Of a stretch of DNA of 60,000 bases, positions 36,720 through 47,985 are shown piece by piece. A program made the position numbers and the translations under genes. The stretch lies in assembly GCF_029227915.1 (NCBI RefSeq), contig NC_079888.1, positions 15,423,001-15,483,000 on the forward strand, given 5' to 3'. Position 1 is the first letter of the stretch, and the number at the start of each line of letters is the position of its first letter. The stretch comes from Hydractinia symbiolongicarpus (lineage: Eukaryota; Cnidaria; Hydrozoa; Anthoathecata; Hydractiniidae). The notes below the pieces were generated by a model. The model ran no database searches. It was not told where the DNA came from and saw only the letters and a program-made list of their open reading frames with translations.

Positions 36720-36969
36720 GTCTATGTATTTGTGTTATTCTTCTGTTATTTTTCTGTTGCATGTAACATCACACTCCCTATTGTCAGTCACCAGTTATAA
36801 GTGAAGTATTCAGCAATAGACAGATAGTACTGTCACGCAAGGGGTCAATAGGTAGAGTCGTGGGATGGCATGAAAAACATGCCTGCTGAGCCCGCGTAAA
36901 AGTTGGCAGCCCCAACCCAATTGTTATCTGTCGCTCCCACCAAGCTTAGGCCGGCCCGTGGGATTTTTT
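36720..36969 (+). other. Leader of USP-retroelement B3, with hairpins
   Basis: Noncoding sequence before the first ATG. It has a perfect hairpin GGCATG-AAAAA-CATGCC at 36867-36883 and a CCCAC...GTGGG pair around a GGCCGGCC palindrome at about 36937-36963. The sequence continuous with it across the Copia insertion (31902-32005) has another perfect hairpin, CAATCTG-GAAAGA-CAGATTG (31933-31952). The true 5' end of the element could not be fixed. Confidence 0.45.
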
Positions 36970-39900
36970 ATGGTCTACAACAAAGTTAAATTTTTTAAAC
37001 AATGATACCCCCAACGATATAGACCCTGACCGTATTAGGACTACCCCTCCGGATACGATTTCGTTATTACTAACTCCTCTGTCCTTCCTGCTACCTGTGA
37101 TTCTTCGTTACTCCCTTCCACTAAGCATTGGACATTAAAACCGTGTAAAGTTGTTTTGCAAGATGTGCTAGCTGTTGATTCCACTGAAAAGTCTTGCCTG
37201 CTGAAAGCTAACCCGGATAACTCCCACAGTGTTCTTTCTCAGCAATCAACAGAACCTGACCATCTTAGCACTATGAAATGGAAACAACCAATTGCTTGGC
37301 CGAAGTCAATTGACACAAAATTGTGGAATTCTCTTGATGATGCAATTTTCCACAATCTTCTAGGCTCTTACCCATTGCCAAAAAAAGTGGAGCTGTTGGA
37401 ATCAACAATTTACTACCATGCGTCTCACCTGTTTGGTGTAAGGTCACTTCCCCAGCACAACCTATCAGGTTTGAACAGGAGAGCTTTACGCAGCATCAGT
37501 TTGGTGAACGAAAAGAACAATCTACTCCGAACTCTTAAGAACACATCTGACCCAGTTGAGAAAAGCAACATGCAAAACCTTTTAGATGATATAATGGCCA
37601 AGTTAAGGTTACTTCGGAGAGGTGAGCGGAATAGGAAAAGACGTTGGAAAATCTCGAATGCACGCCGGGCTTTCTCTAAGACGCCTTATCAGGCTGGAAA
37701 AAATATTTTAGATCCCAAATGTTCAATAAAACTTGAACTTGCCCAGGACGAAATGGATTCACACAAACATTCAACATGAACGATCCTTCACGCCATATAC
37801 CTCTTTCAGATCTCCCTGGATTGCCTTCACCACCAAATCTAGTCTTAGCTTTCGATTCTTCCAAGCTAAAGTTCAAGGATTTCCAAGTTGTCCTACATTC
37901 CCGTAGAAATGCTTTTTCTCCTGGGCTGAACCAAATTCCTTACACAGTATATAAGAATTGTCCTCATATTGCATCGTTTCTGTTTAACATTTTTCAAGCT
38001 TGTCTAAAGAAGTCTTTTATTCCTGTGCAATGGAGAATTGCATCAGAAGTTTATATACCTAAAAACAACACACCTTGTCCATCCAACATAAAGGATTTTC
38101 GCCCCATAGCTCTTCTGAATGTTGAAGGAAAGCTCTTTTTAGTTTGATTTCCAAGCGGTTAGAATCGCATATTATAAAGAAAAACAACTTCATTAATACT
38201 TCCATTCAAAAAGGTTGTATAGAAAAAGTTCTCATAAGGGAACACATGTCTCTTGTTTGGTCCACACTTAAGAATGCGAAGGCACAACATTCTTCACTTT
38301 CAGCCATATGGCTTGATATTGCTAATGCGTACCCTTCAGTTCCGCACAAGCTGATTTTTATGGCTCTCAGACGCTATGGTGTACCAGAATCATGGATAAG
38401 GCTCATACAGCTATACGACAGCCTGTGGAGTAAGTCTTTTTCGGCTTCTGCTCCTTCCAGTTGGCATCAACACTGTAGGGGAATTTTTATCGGCTGTACA
38501 CTTTCCATTATACTATTTCTTGCAGCTATAAACGTTATTATTGAGTATGTGTGTGTTACCCCCAGCCTTATTGATACTGAAGGTAATAAAAACAAAATCC
38601 CAGACCAACCCCCAATAAAAGCTTTTATGGATGATGTGTTCTTAATGTCCACGTCAATTCCAAGTACTCAAAATTTATTAAACAGGTGTACAACAGCTCT
38701 TGATTGGGTAGGCATGTCGTTTAGGCCTTCTAAATCACGCAGCATTGTTATTGATAAGGGAAAAGTCGTCCAAAGTTCACCGTTTACAGTTGGCAGCGAA
38801 AAAATTTCATCCATTCATTCTAATCCAATTAGGTTTTTAGGCAGAACAATAAACTCATCCTTGTCTGATTCTGCTGCAATACAAGAATTTCTAAATGATG
38901 CCGAAGTCAAACTTATGGCTATAGACAGGTCCTTTCATAAAGGGGTCCATAAGGTTTGGTTTTTACACCATCTGTTAATTCCCAGAATCCGCTGGTCGTT
39001 ATTAATTTATGAAGTTTCTCTATCTACTATCACAAAACTAGAGCAAAGATTTTCTGTTTTCATTAGGAAATGGTTAAAACTACATCATTCAATTACCAAC
39101 ATTTCCTTATATTCCTCGACATCGCCTTGTCCTCTTCCCCTGAAAAGTTTGCATCTGTTCTCAAATCTGCCAAAATCAGTGGACATCTGTTACTAAGAGA
39201 TTCTGTCGACCCTTGTGTGTCTAAGTGCGTATCAGTTTTGAAAGCTGGAAATTGGAAAGTTAGTGAGGCAGTTCTTTCGGCGGATAGTCAGCTCAATTTC
39301 AAAAGGATTTTAGGTTTGCATCAGACTGGTCGAGCTGGCTCAGGGCTCTTAGACCACAAAAATATACCACCAAAAGGCCCTTATGCTTACCGAAAGCTTG
39401 TTTCCAATGTCATTGAAGAAAATGAAGAAGATATTTACCATGCCAGAGCTGTAAAGTTGCATTTGCAAGGCAATTGGACGAAATGGTGCTCTTATGTGAA
39501 AAATGATTTATCTTGGAGAACAATTCTTTCACTGCCACAATGTCTAACTTCCTTTTGTATAGGGGCAACCTACGACACCCTTCCCTCTCCAACCAATCTT
39601 GTGAGATGGGGAATTGAGAAAGACAAAAGTTGCATTCTGTGCAAGAAACCATCCTCAAATGTCTCTCACATATTGGGTGCCTGTAGGACCTCCCTTACGC
39701 AGGGTAGATACACATACCGTCATGACTCGGTTTTAATAGTTTTGGTTAAGGCATTAAAAGAGTTTTTGGTATCATATGAACCTCTTAAGCTTTCCAAGTG
39801 CAACAAAATTAATTTCTTTCCGGCCGGACAATCACCATCGAAGAAGAGGCATACAAAGTGTCCAGGCCTTCTTCACCTTGCTAATAACACAACTACGCCC

Positions 39901-41281
39901 AGACGTGTTATTAATATCCAGTTCTTCCAAAACTGTAATTATGTTAGAACTGACTTGTCCATGTGAAGAGAACACGGAATATTGGCACAAACGAAAGCTT
40001 AACAAATATTCTTCACTTTGTTATGCTATGAAAAACAATGGATGGATCGTGAATTTCTTTGCCATTGAGGTGGGTGCAAGGGGTTTCTGTTCAGAATCAG
40101 TAAGGACCTGTTTTCGTCGCCTTGGTTTTCCTAACAAGCCTTTACGTTCCCTATTAAAATCCCTAACTTTTACCTCCATGAGTGCTTCTTTTTACATCTG
40201 GATGTCTCGAAATTCTACCACTTGGGTTGAGCCTGAAAAGGCCCCAATCAATCCTGAAGTTTCTTCTGTTACAAATATGGAATGTAAGAAATCAAAAACC
40301 GCTGAGAAATCTCCCGCAAATCACACAAAATCTTGTGAAATCAAAAAACCCGTAAAACTTGCTACAAGGTCTTCCAAAACAACAGTCGCATTGCCATCTA
40401 ACCCTGATTTTAGGAATAGCGGTCTAAAAAACTTGGGAAACACATGTTATGCAAACTCCATCTTACAATGTTCTTATTACCTTCCAAAAGTTAAAGAAGC
40501 CATTTCTGTCAGCAAAACAACCTCAAAGTTAGGCGAAGCATTTGTAGGTGTTCTTCAAAGTTTGGCTGTTTCTAGAAGTCCGGTTGATCCCTCACATTTT
40601 TTGCGTGCTATGAAACATCATATCTCAGCTGCGAAGGGAAGTGCATTTAATAGCTTTGCTCAGCACGACGTCCCCGAGGTTCTTGAATATCTCCTACCTG
40701 GTCTGTCATTAGACTTTCCATTTCTTGGAAGTCTTTTTAGTATTGGCATCAAGACATCAACCACTTGCAATTCATGTCATATTACCAGCTCCTCAGAAGT
40801 TATGTCACCATGCATCCAACTTTCTCTGCACCCTACGTTACAATCTTCCTTAGATAATTTTTTCGAAAGCGAGGAGTTGTCAGACACCAATGCCTACTTC
40901 TGCCATGTTTGCAACGCTCATCAAACTGCTCTAGTTGAAAAAGAAGTAGTGTCGAGGGGTTCCCATCTCATTTTACAGCTAAAACGTTTTGCCAGCGCCA
41001 ACGGCCTTGTGTCAAAAATTGCCTTTCGTATTACTGCTTACCCTGGTACCCTTTCCATACCTTTAACCGTAGATGGAGAAGTGAAATTTCGTAAACATTT
41101 TCAATTAAGGGCTATTATCAACCATTGCGGCACCTTAAATAATGGTCACTACACAACCATAGCCTTCGACCAAATGGTACACAGGTGGATACATTGCAAC
41201 GATAGGCCAGTAATTTTCTGTGATGACCGCCTTATTAACAGTTACGAGTCATATGTTTTCTTTTTAGAAGAGCTGAGATAG
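36970..41281 (+). pseudogene. USP-bearing RLE non-LTR retroelement, copy B3 (nearly full length)
   Basis: The most complete coding copy. Coding begins near ATG 36970 and is well open from 37039. The N-terminal domain ends in RRGERNRKRRWKI (about 37640). The RT has fingers RRNAFSPGLNQIPY and DFRPIALLNVEGKLF, motif A IWLDIANAYPSVPH (38310), motif B GIFIGCTLS and motif C AFMDDVFLM (38630). The knuckle CILCKKPSSNVSHILGAC is at about 39630-39690. The RLE has RPDVLL...ELTCPCEEN and KLNKY (39900-40010). The USP has Cys box LKNLGNTCYANSILQC (40445), FAQHDVPEVLEYLL, CNSC and CHVC, His box NNGHYTTIAF (41145) and HCNDRPV, with stop at 41281. Frame changes near 37030, 37778, 38145, 39110 and 39900 break it; the last 501-codon frame, carrying RLE and USP, is intact. 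Confidence 0.92.
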
Positions 41282-41910
41282 AATATTTTAACCGGAATGA
41301 GTCAGAAGGGGGCTTAACTACACTCTGTCTTGTCTTTGGAGAGTGACGACTCTACTTATTACCCCAGTCAAAATTAAAACAAAATCAAATAAAAATTAAG
41401 TTAGCAAGGGGGTTTGATCATACTAGGTCTTGTCTTTGGAGAGTGACGACTCCACTTATTACCCCAGGTAAAAAAAATAAATAAATAAATAAATAAAAAA
41501 AAATATTAGCAGGGGGGTTTGATCACACATGATCTTGTCTTAGGAGAGTAACGACTCCACTTATTACCTGAGTTAAAAACAAAGAATAGCACAGTTAAAC
41601 AGAAAGTGGTCAAAGTTAATTTTAGGAAGATAGGGATGTCTAGTTTCTGCTGATGACCGTCCGCGGACCTCTTCGAGGTGACCCAGCTAGACATCCAGGG
41701 TACTAAGGTTCAGAAATATGGGTCGAAACCTACCTGCCCTTGGTTAAAGTTCTGTTCATCTTTTCAAATGTGTTGTGTCCTTCTTATTTTTTTATATTTT
41801 TTAATTAAATCCTTGTAAAAAGGGAGAATTGTGCTTTTAGAGGCATTTTCTCTAGAGGAGTACAACCTCTAGCTTATTTCCAAAGACCTGACATGTTGAG
41901 AACGGCAAGG
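41282..41910 (+). repeat. 3' untranslated region of B3: three hairpin units and stem module
   Basis: Three copies of a roughly 65-bp unit start near 41303, 41404 and 41505 (period about 101). Each runs from AGCAAGGGGG-like sequence through CTTGTCTTTGGAGAGTGACGACTCC to TTATTACCCCAG. Within a unit GGAG pairs with CTCC around AGTGACGA, and GGGGT can pair with ACCCC. A further module follows at 41634-41696, then a CTCTAGAGGAGTACAACCTCTAG palindrome-like block (about 41850-41875). The same order occurs in B2. In R2-type elements the 3' UTR RNA is what the RT recognises; that role here is inference. Confidence 0.8.
41634..41696 (+). other. Conserved stem-forming module in the retroelement 3' region
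   Basis: GGATGTCTAG (41634-41643) is the exact reverse complement of CTAGACATCC (41687-41696). Between them are GTCCGCGGAC and ACCTC-TTC-GAGGT hairpins. The same module is at 31592-31653. A diverged one at 50727-50790 keeps the outer stem using G-U pairs. Confidence 0.7.
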
Positions 41911-42489
41911 CAGGGACAGGCACCTTAATAGAAAATATCCCCCCCCCCCCCCCCTACAACTCAAAGATTACATATACTTAATATATCTAAGATATGTATC
42001 ATATCCGGAAGTATAGAAAATATTGAGGTGGAAATATTTCAAATTCAATAGCTCAAAAAAAGGTGTCAAATTTATATCAGGTCAATATCATGTTAGCCAA
42101 ATTATGTGCCATTACAAGAATTTAAACAATCGGTCATAACGCCAAAAAAACTATCATTTTTTGATAAATCTGAGATTATGACAACAACATTAAAAAGTCA
42201 AGATATAGAAATAATCAGAGAAGTCCACGAAAAAGGCAAAATGTTTTTAGTAAAAAACGTATTTTTTGGTTTCTTCTGCCTACCAGGTTTATCAACACAA
42301 AACTTTTTACAATAAAGTGATAGATCTATTACAAAAACAAAGCATTTTTGGGCTCTATAAATGAAAGTGATGAATGTATGCAACTCCCTCCTCTACGACT
42401 CAAAGATTACCTTTTATACTCAATATAGTAAATATCATGCACTTATGAATACCTGGTTGTTGTAGGTGCAAGATAATTCTGTTTTTCCT
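41911..42489. other. No gene seen; poly-C tract and imperfect repeat
   Basis: A run of about 16 C lies at 41940-41956. The sequence after it (ACTCAAAGATTACATATACT) returns imperfectly near 42398 (ACTCAAAGATTACCTTTTAT). Confidence 0.5.
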
Positions 42490-42558
42490 AGCCCTGTCCA
42501 GGATTTGAACCTGGATCTCTCAATTGCATGAGTGTCATAGCCATTAGACCAGCAGGGC
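42490..42558 (-). tRNA. tRNA-like sequence (pseudogene or SINE head)
   Basis: On the minus strand GCCCTGC opens a near-complete acceptor stem closing with ACAGGGC (6 of 7 pairs). A box A-like GGTCTAATGGC, a perfect T arm CCAGG-TTCAAAT-CCTGG and box B-like GGTTCAAATCC are present. The anticodon arm is short (CTCA...TGAG, loop of six), so it is unlikely to be a working tRNA. The discriminator is T and no CCA follows. Confidence 0.55.
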
Positions 42559-45085
42559 ATAAATATATATATACTAGTCGGTAGCCTGTGGAAAAATCTA
42601 CGGGTTCGCCTGTTCTTTTTATATCGCATGGCGTGCGTTTCGCTACTTGTGGTACCATTTTGTGTGACAGACAAACGCATACGGGTATTATAACATAGAT
42701 ATACGAAACTCTACAGGTGAATATTATATACACTTAGGAATTTACAGCACACAGCCTAGTTAATTAAACTTTTGAGAAATGTTGGTTAAGCCACAAGTAA
42801 CTGTGTTACCTGGCGTAACACGCTTGTTGAAACAATTAATACAAATTTTAAACTGTACCACACATTCAGGTGGAGCGCCTTAGTACAGGTATGCAGTATA
42901 TCGTAAATCCAGTGAAACACGCACAACATTTAAGGTGTTCTGGGTTTAATTATATTTTACTGAAAATATCTTTCCTTCAACTTAAATTGGAATAAAAACA
43001 CAATTTACATATTGTGCAATGTCATAGCGAAAAAAATCAGCAAGCCTCTTTTTGGTTTTCATAAGTATAGGTAAATAAACCCTTTCAAAAAAAAATTAGC
43101 GCAGCTTCTGTTAAATAGAAACACAGGTAACAGTTTGTCGTTAACACTGGGCTGAGTGATTAACTGTGTCACACATACGTTGCAGCATAATACCCATTTC
43201 CAAAAAACTATCCTAACTTTGGTTCAAATATACAGACAGGAAACAGCCTATTGTTACCCTATGCAACTAAAACAATCACTCAGCAATTTTACTTTGTGAA
43301 AAAGTGTTTGTAACATTTAAAATTAGAAACACACTTTATAACCTGTTTTACCCTCTTAACGCAAAAAAAATACTGCAACATTTTATGGATAAAGTTCCCG
43401 TGAAAGATAAAAATTAATCGTGACCCAGTCCAGGTAAAAATCAAACAGCAGTATATATATATGTTTATTTTCATGACAGTAGGATAAAAAGCTCTTATTC
43501 CAAACTGAACAAAAACTTTAAAAGAATTTAAAAATTAATTAGGCTAGCAATTATTAGGTAGCAAACATAGCTAGAGCTGGACTGAAGCTTGATATCCCGC
43601 ATTGGTGAAAGTTCATGTCAAGTTACAGAAACAGAAATTATCGGGACATTATTTGTATACATACCGGGCAATTAAATAACAAATATATAATGAATATGTT
43701 TAAAATTTTTCAATACATGTTGACAATTACATGAGAATTTAAAACGACTCAGTAATAACAAATTTTGATGTTGAAAAAGTTTCCTGATATATATAGCTAG
43801 CTATATATATATTGAAATAATTTCACTTTTTGTAACTTTAGCCGCACTGGTGTATGCTCACCGGTATGTTAAAAAAAGTTTATTTCCTTACGCGCCTACA
43901 ATATAGCTACAATCGTTCATGAAAATATGGCTCTCCATTCCCCCTCAATGTTAAAAACATTAACCTTTATATAAACATTGATCATGAGTGGGGACGGAAT
44001 GTACTATCTGCAAAATATGTGGCTAGCTATATGTTCTTTTGCTGACTTTTCTAAACTTTTTGGTTCTTGGTTTTTGGTATAAAATTGCCAGAGTAAACAA
44101 ATTTTGTGGACGATTGTAGCTAGAACATGCTTTATGAGAGGGCATTCCTACAGAATACAGAATAGAATTATCTCGCTCACTGTGTAGTATATGTATAGCT
44201 AGCTAGTTATTTTGTTAGAAATAGCTGTCCAAAAGAATTTTTATATGCTAGCTAGCTATGTAGCTGATTTTATGCTGGTTTTCAGCTAGCTAGCTTAAAA
44301 TAGTGATATATATGCTAGCTAGCTTTAGGTGTGAGTCAGGCTAGAAAGGGGCTCATTACATGTAAAAAAATAGTGGTATACTTATAAACTAAACATACCC
44401 TTTCTTTCTTCGTTTTTTTTATCATAACAAGCCCTTCCGTCAGTTGCGATATGGCTTAGATTAACGAAAGTTTGAGTTTGAGGCGCTATGTGTCCGAGGA
44501 AAGGTCACGTGATATTAGTAAAAGTGATTCATGTATCATGTGGCTAAAAAGTGTAGGCTGACTAACTCTTAACTGGAAACGGTACAAATTACGCTATGCC
44601 ATCTTTAAATAAACAAAAGCACTCCCTCGCTGTGTCAATAAAAAAAGACCTTGTTTCGCTTAATTTAGCAATTATATAGGAGAATGACAGGATTAAAGTA
44701 CTGGGCAACCCAGTCCAAAAAAAGTGGCACGAAAATTGAATGATTTTGATGTATAGTGGGGGCGGAAATCCTATACACTCTCCTCCGTCCCTTATATTTG
44801 GCTTATTTAATGAGGAAATGGGCTCCGCTTCTCTTCGCAAAAGCTTGCAGATGATTGATGTTTACGTTTATCAACTTAGGATCTGGAAAATTATCTGCAT
44901 CCATATCCAAAGAAGACTTCGTGACAAAAAAGTTTTCTTCTGTGAATATCTTTTCAATTCGCTTTTTCGTACTCCCAATTGAGCTAAATGTTTAATGCTT
45001 TCTAAAATAAAGATAAAATCTTTGTTGGTGCTCTGGTATAGTAAACATATTTATTTTCACGTTTAAATATTAAAAATGATACTCG
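42559..45085. other. Noncoding interval with GCTAGCTAGC palindromes
   Basis: No coding exon could be supported. TAGCTAGCTA/GCTAGCTAGC motifs cluster at about 43795-43815 and 44190-44330, mixed with TATATA runs. Confidence 0.45.
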
Positions 45086-45488
45086 CTACATGAAATAATG
45101 ACATACTTCTGCTTGGTTTATTCTTAAATGTTTTATTGTCTTTGGTAGTATGGGTAGATGAGGAAGTTTCTGAAGAATGTGCAGCTGCATGGCAATTTCC
45201 ACAGAGTTTTCATTATATTTTCCTAAGTTTGAAGATTCGTAATGAAAAAATATATCTGTAGCCATGGCTTTGGCTTTTTTCAGATTTTGATCCCAGCGTT
45301 TTAGGCTAGTTAGTGGTTGTATGAAATTGTTACTTAACGGGTTTGCACAATTCTCGTTACTTTTACTGTGCATACGTTTTTCACTCATTGGCTCCCTTAT
45401 TTTAGGCTTGACGCATTCGAATGCTTGAAGTCGAGTAAAGTTCATTAATTCTTTGTGGTTAAGATGCCTTGAATTGTGTTGCGAATCC
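45086..45488 (-). CDS. Possible terminal exon of an unrecognised gene
   Basis: A TTATAG acceptor just above 45488 opens a frame that runs uninterrupted to the stop at 45086, about 133 codons (DSQHNSRHLNHKEL, MNFTRLQAFECVKPKIREP...). It contains a charged/helical middle (SLKRWDQNLKKAKAMATDIF) and ends AEVCHYFM. A GTAAGT donor after AGCGAAACAG near 45529 could be the upstream exon's end, perhaps 5' UTR. I recognise no domain. Composition looks like ordinary coding sequence, not a shadow of another gene. Confidence 0.4.
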
Positions 45489-45954
45489 TATAAATAATTA
45501 AATCGTGTGTTGGTTTTAAATTGACTTACCTGTTTCGCTGTTTAATAATTAATATTATGAAACAAATCGTTGTACTCCTACTGAGCTTTTAAATTTAAAG
45601 ACAATTTAATGCGATTTTTAATGGGAATTTTATTTATACAAAGAATTAATAGTCTCTTACCATGTTTATTTCTTTGATTTTGGAAAATAAATTCCAGGCG
45701 TTTGTCGCAGTAAATAAAATAAATATAATATTTTTTTTTCTGATAAAAAATTTTCTATGAACGATGAAAACACGTGCGCCTTGGAACTTTCCCGTGGAGA
45801 TTAAATGTAAACAAACACCTTACCCGCATTATTAAATGCGTGGTAGTGTATATATACACACGCTATCAGTCAAGTACTATATGATACATATATTTTGGTA
45901 TAGTATTTTTGGTCGGGGCAGCTGCGGTATTTAACGGCATGTAATTGGAGTTAC
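45489..45954. other. No gene seen
   Basis: AT-rich. It includes the candidate donor near 45529. Confidence 0.35.
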
Positions 45955-46690
45955 GAAGAGAGACATTATATCACCTAAAGACACCTATTGGTATAGGAAA
46001 TTGGTTTCCAAAACATCGACGGAAATGAAAGAAGAAAGTTACGTTTCCAGAGCATTGCAGCTTCAAGTCCAAGGCCAGTGGACTGGGTGGGAGAAGTATG
46101 TTAAATTCGATCTTTCCTGGAAAAACATACTAGCTACCCCGCCAAACCTTTTATCTTTCTGTCTCCAGTCTACATATGATGTTTTACAATCCCCTAATAA
46201 TCTAAAACGTTGGAAAATAATTACGGAATCATCTTGTTTTTTGTGGCACAAAGAAATCTGTACCTCTGCTCACATTCTGGGTGCATGTAAAATAGCTCTA
46301 ATTCATGGAAGACCTTAAAACAATTCCTGTCAGCACTTCCACTTATCTCTAGGAAAAGTAATTTTACGACTTCTGTTAAGGCAGGTGCTTATGTTAGTCC
46401 CAAATCAAAGACAAAGTTTACAGGTATATTGCATCTCACCAACGATTGTATAGTTGTTGCCGACACTAGTCCAAACTTTGTTTTTCCAGGCCACATTGTT
46501 CATCTTTTCAAATGTGTTGTGTCCTTTTTATTTTCTTTAATTTTTTTTTAATTAATTCCTTGTAAAAAGGGAGAATTGTGCCTTTAGAGGCATTTTCTCT
46601 TGAGGAGTACAACCTCTAGCTTATTTTCAAAGACCTAACAGGTTGAGTTCATCATTGCGGTGACTTGCCACCTCTTTGTAAATTATTTTC
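45955..46690 (+). mobile_element. USP-retroelement fragment A3, internally deleted
   Basis: It starts in the linker after the RT (YRKLVSKTSTEMKEE) and is open through ALQLQVQGQWTGW. It passes a damaged knuckle (CFLWHKEICTSAHILGAC, where the second Cys is Trp) to a stop at 46316-46318. RLE-start sequence (VVADTSPNFVFPGHI) continues in another frame to about 46493. There it jumps directly into the distal 3' region (TGTTCATCTTTTCAAATGTG) and ends CCACCTCTTTGTAAATTATT at about 46690. The USP and hairpin units are deleted. Confidence 0.85.
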
Positions 46691-46999
46691 TCTCTAATTC
46701 AGCCACCTCTATCGGCTTTTTTAATAAAAATTTTACTATTTTTGGAAAGGTTTTCCAGACGTTTCTTGTGACTACAATTATTATTATTATCTTTTAGGAG
46801 AGGAAAGTCGTTTGCGAACGTGTCTTCATTCATTTGGGTGGATTGAAAATCTTTCAAAAGTGTGTTGTTTTTAGGTTAGGTGCAGTCCAGTTCGACCTGC
46901 AGTGAAAGTTTTCCCATCGTTGTGGGTCGTGGTAAAAATAATATATCGTGAACATGCGGTTTTGTAACTTAGCGAGTGCTAGCGTTGTGTGCACATGGG
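46691..46999. other. No gene seen
   Basis: Flank between the A3 fragment and the minus-strand remnant. Confidence 0.35.
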
Positions 47000-47985
47000 A
47001 TTTACTTTAATTCTTTGTTTAGAATTGAATGGTCGTAGTTGGTTAAAGTAAGTCTAGAAAGATTGAAAAGAATGTTGTGCACTTGTTTGTTTTTAATTTT
47101 TTTTAAAAACCATTGTTGTTGATGGGTATTTTTTAGCAGTAGCTGTTTAGGTGCGCGTTGTACATGTTTTTCGAGGGAAATTTTGTGTGTTATCGTTGTT
47201 AAAACCGTGGTTGCTGTTGTTGATGTTGTTATTGCTGTTGAACTCAAGGTTGCTTGTAAGAACCTGCTTAATGCAAACATGATTACTGTTGCAAACTTCG
47301 AGGTGTGTTGTATCTTTCTTCATTAGATTTTTGTGTTCACGTTTTCTATTTTCAAGCGTTTTGCTTATGCTTCTGAAGAATGGTGTTATTGACAGGCACC
47401 TTCCTTTCGAGGGTATCACGTTCTTTCTGACATAAGTCAACTTTCTGTTAATGGTTTTTATACAGGATTTTTAGTAGATTTTTGCTGCAAGAATGTATGG
47501 TGGTATTCCATTCATTCTTTAGATCCTCAGATAGACCCACGGTAGAGCGCACGTTTATTCTGAGCTCGGATAAAAAAGAATTTATGGCGACATAAGGTTC
47601 AAACAGCTGGAACTTTCCACGGTGATCCAGTTGTTGATGTATTTTTTTGAAGTAGTTCTCTCGCATTTCTTGGTTCGAAGCCCAAACAAGATGTTGCGAC
47701 ATCGTTATCGAGAAAAAATGCTCTATTTCGTCATCAGCTTTATGTGTTGAGCTGCCTTTGTTGTTCTTCGTTTTTTACTGTTGTAGCTTAAGTTTGGACT
47801 TTCCGTTTTGTCGAAGTTGCCGTGGTATTCGGTCTTGTTGTTTTTGACTGTTTTTTACTTGATTCTTTGTTATTGCGGTACGTTGTGTTATGGTTGTTTT
47901 TTATGGCGTTTGTGGTATTGTTACTTTCGATAGAAAATCGCTGATATTCAGGTCGTTCATTTCGACGTCCACCATCGGGTTAAGA
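47000..47985 (-). pseudogene. Degraded coding remnant of unknown type
   Basis: On the minus strand an ATG at about 47975 gives MVDVEMNDLNISDFLSKV before a stop. A second frame (ending at 47448) has DDEIEHFFSITMSQHLVWAS and ENYFKKIHQQLDHRGKFQLF. A third (47440-47147) begins MTYVRKNVIPSKGRCLS and ends in Asn-rich sequence. The pieces read as one broken protein of about 300 residues, perhaps an ORF1/Gag-like protein of a retroelement. I do not recognise the family. Confidence 0.35.

Noticed and set aside
41648-41735. Hammerhead ribozyme suggested by CTGATGA followed by CGAAAC
   Set aside because: The base after CTGATGA is C, not the G needed to start stem II. The intervening sequence does not form the required three-way junction. 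The CTGA(T/A)GA conservation is noted only as part of the structured module.
42490-42558. A functional tRNA gene
   Set aside because: The anticodon arm is one base short in stem or loop and one acceptor pair is mismatched, so only a tRNA-like pseudogene or SINE head is claimed.
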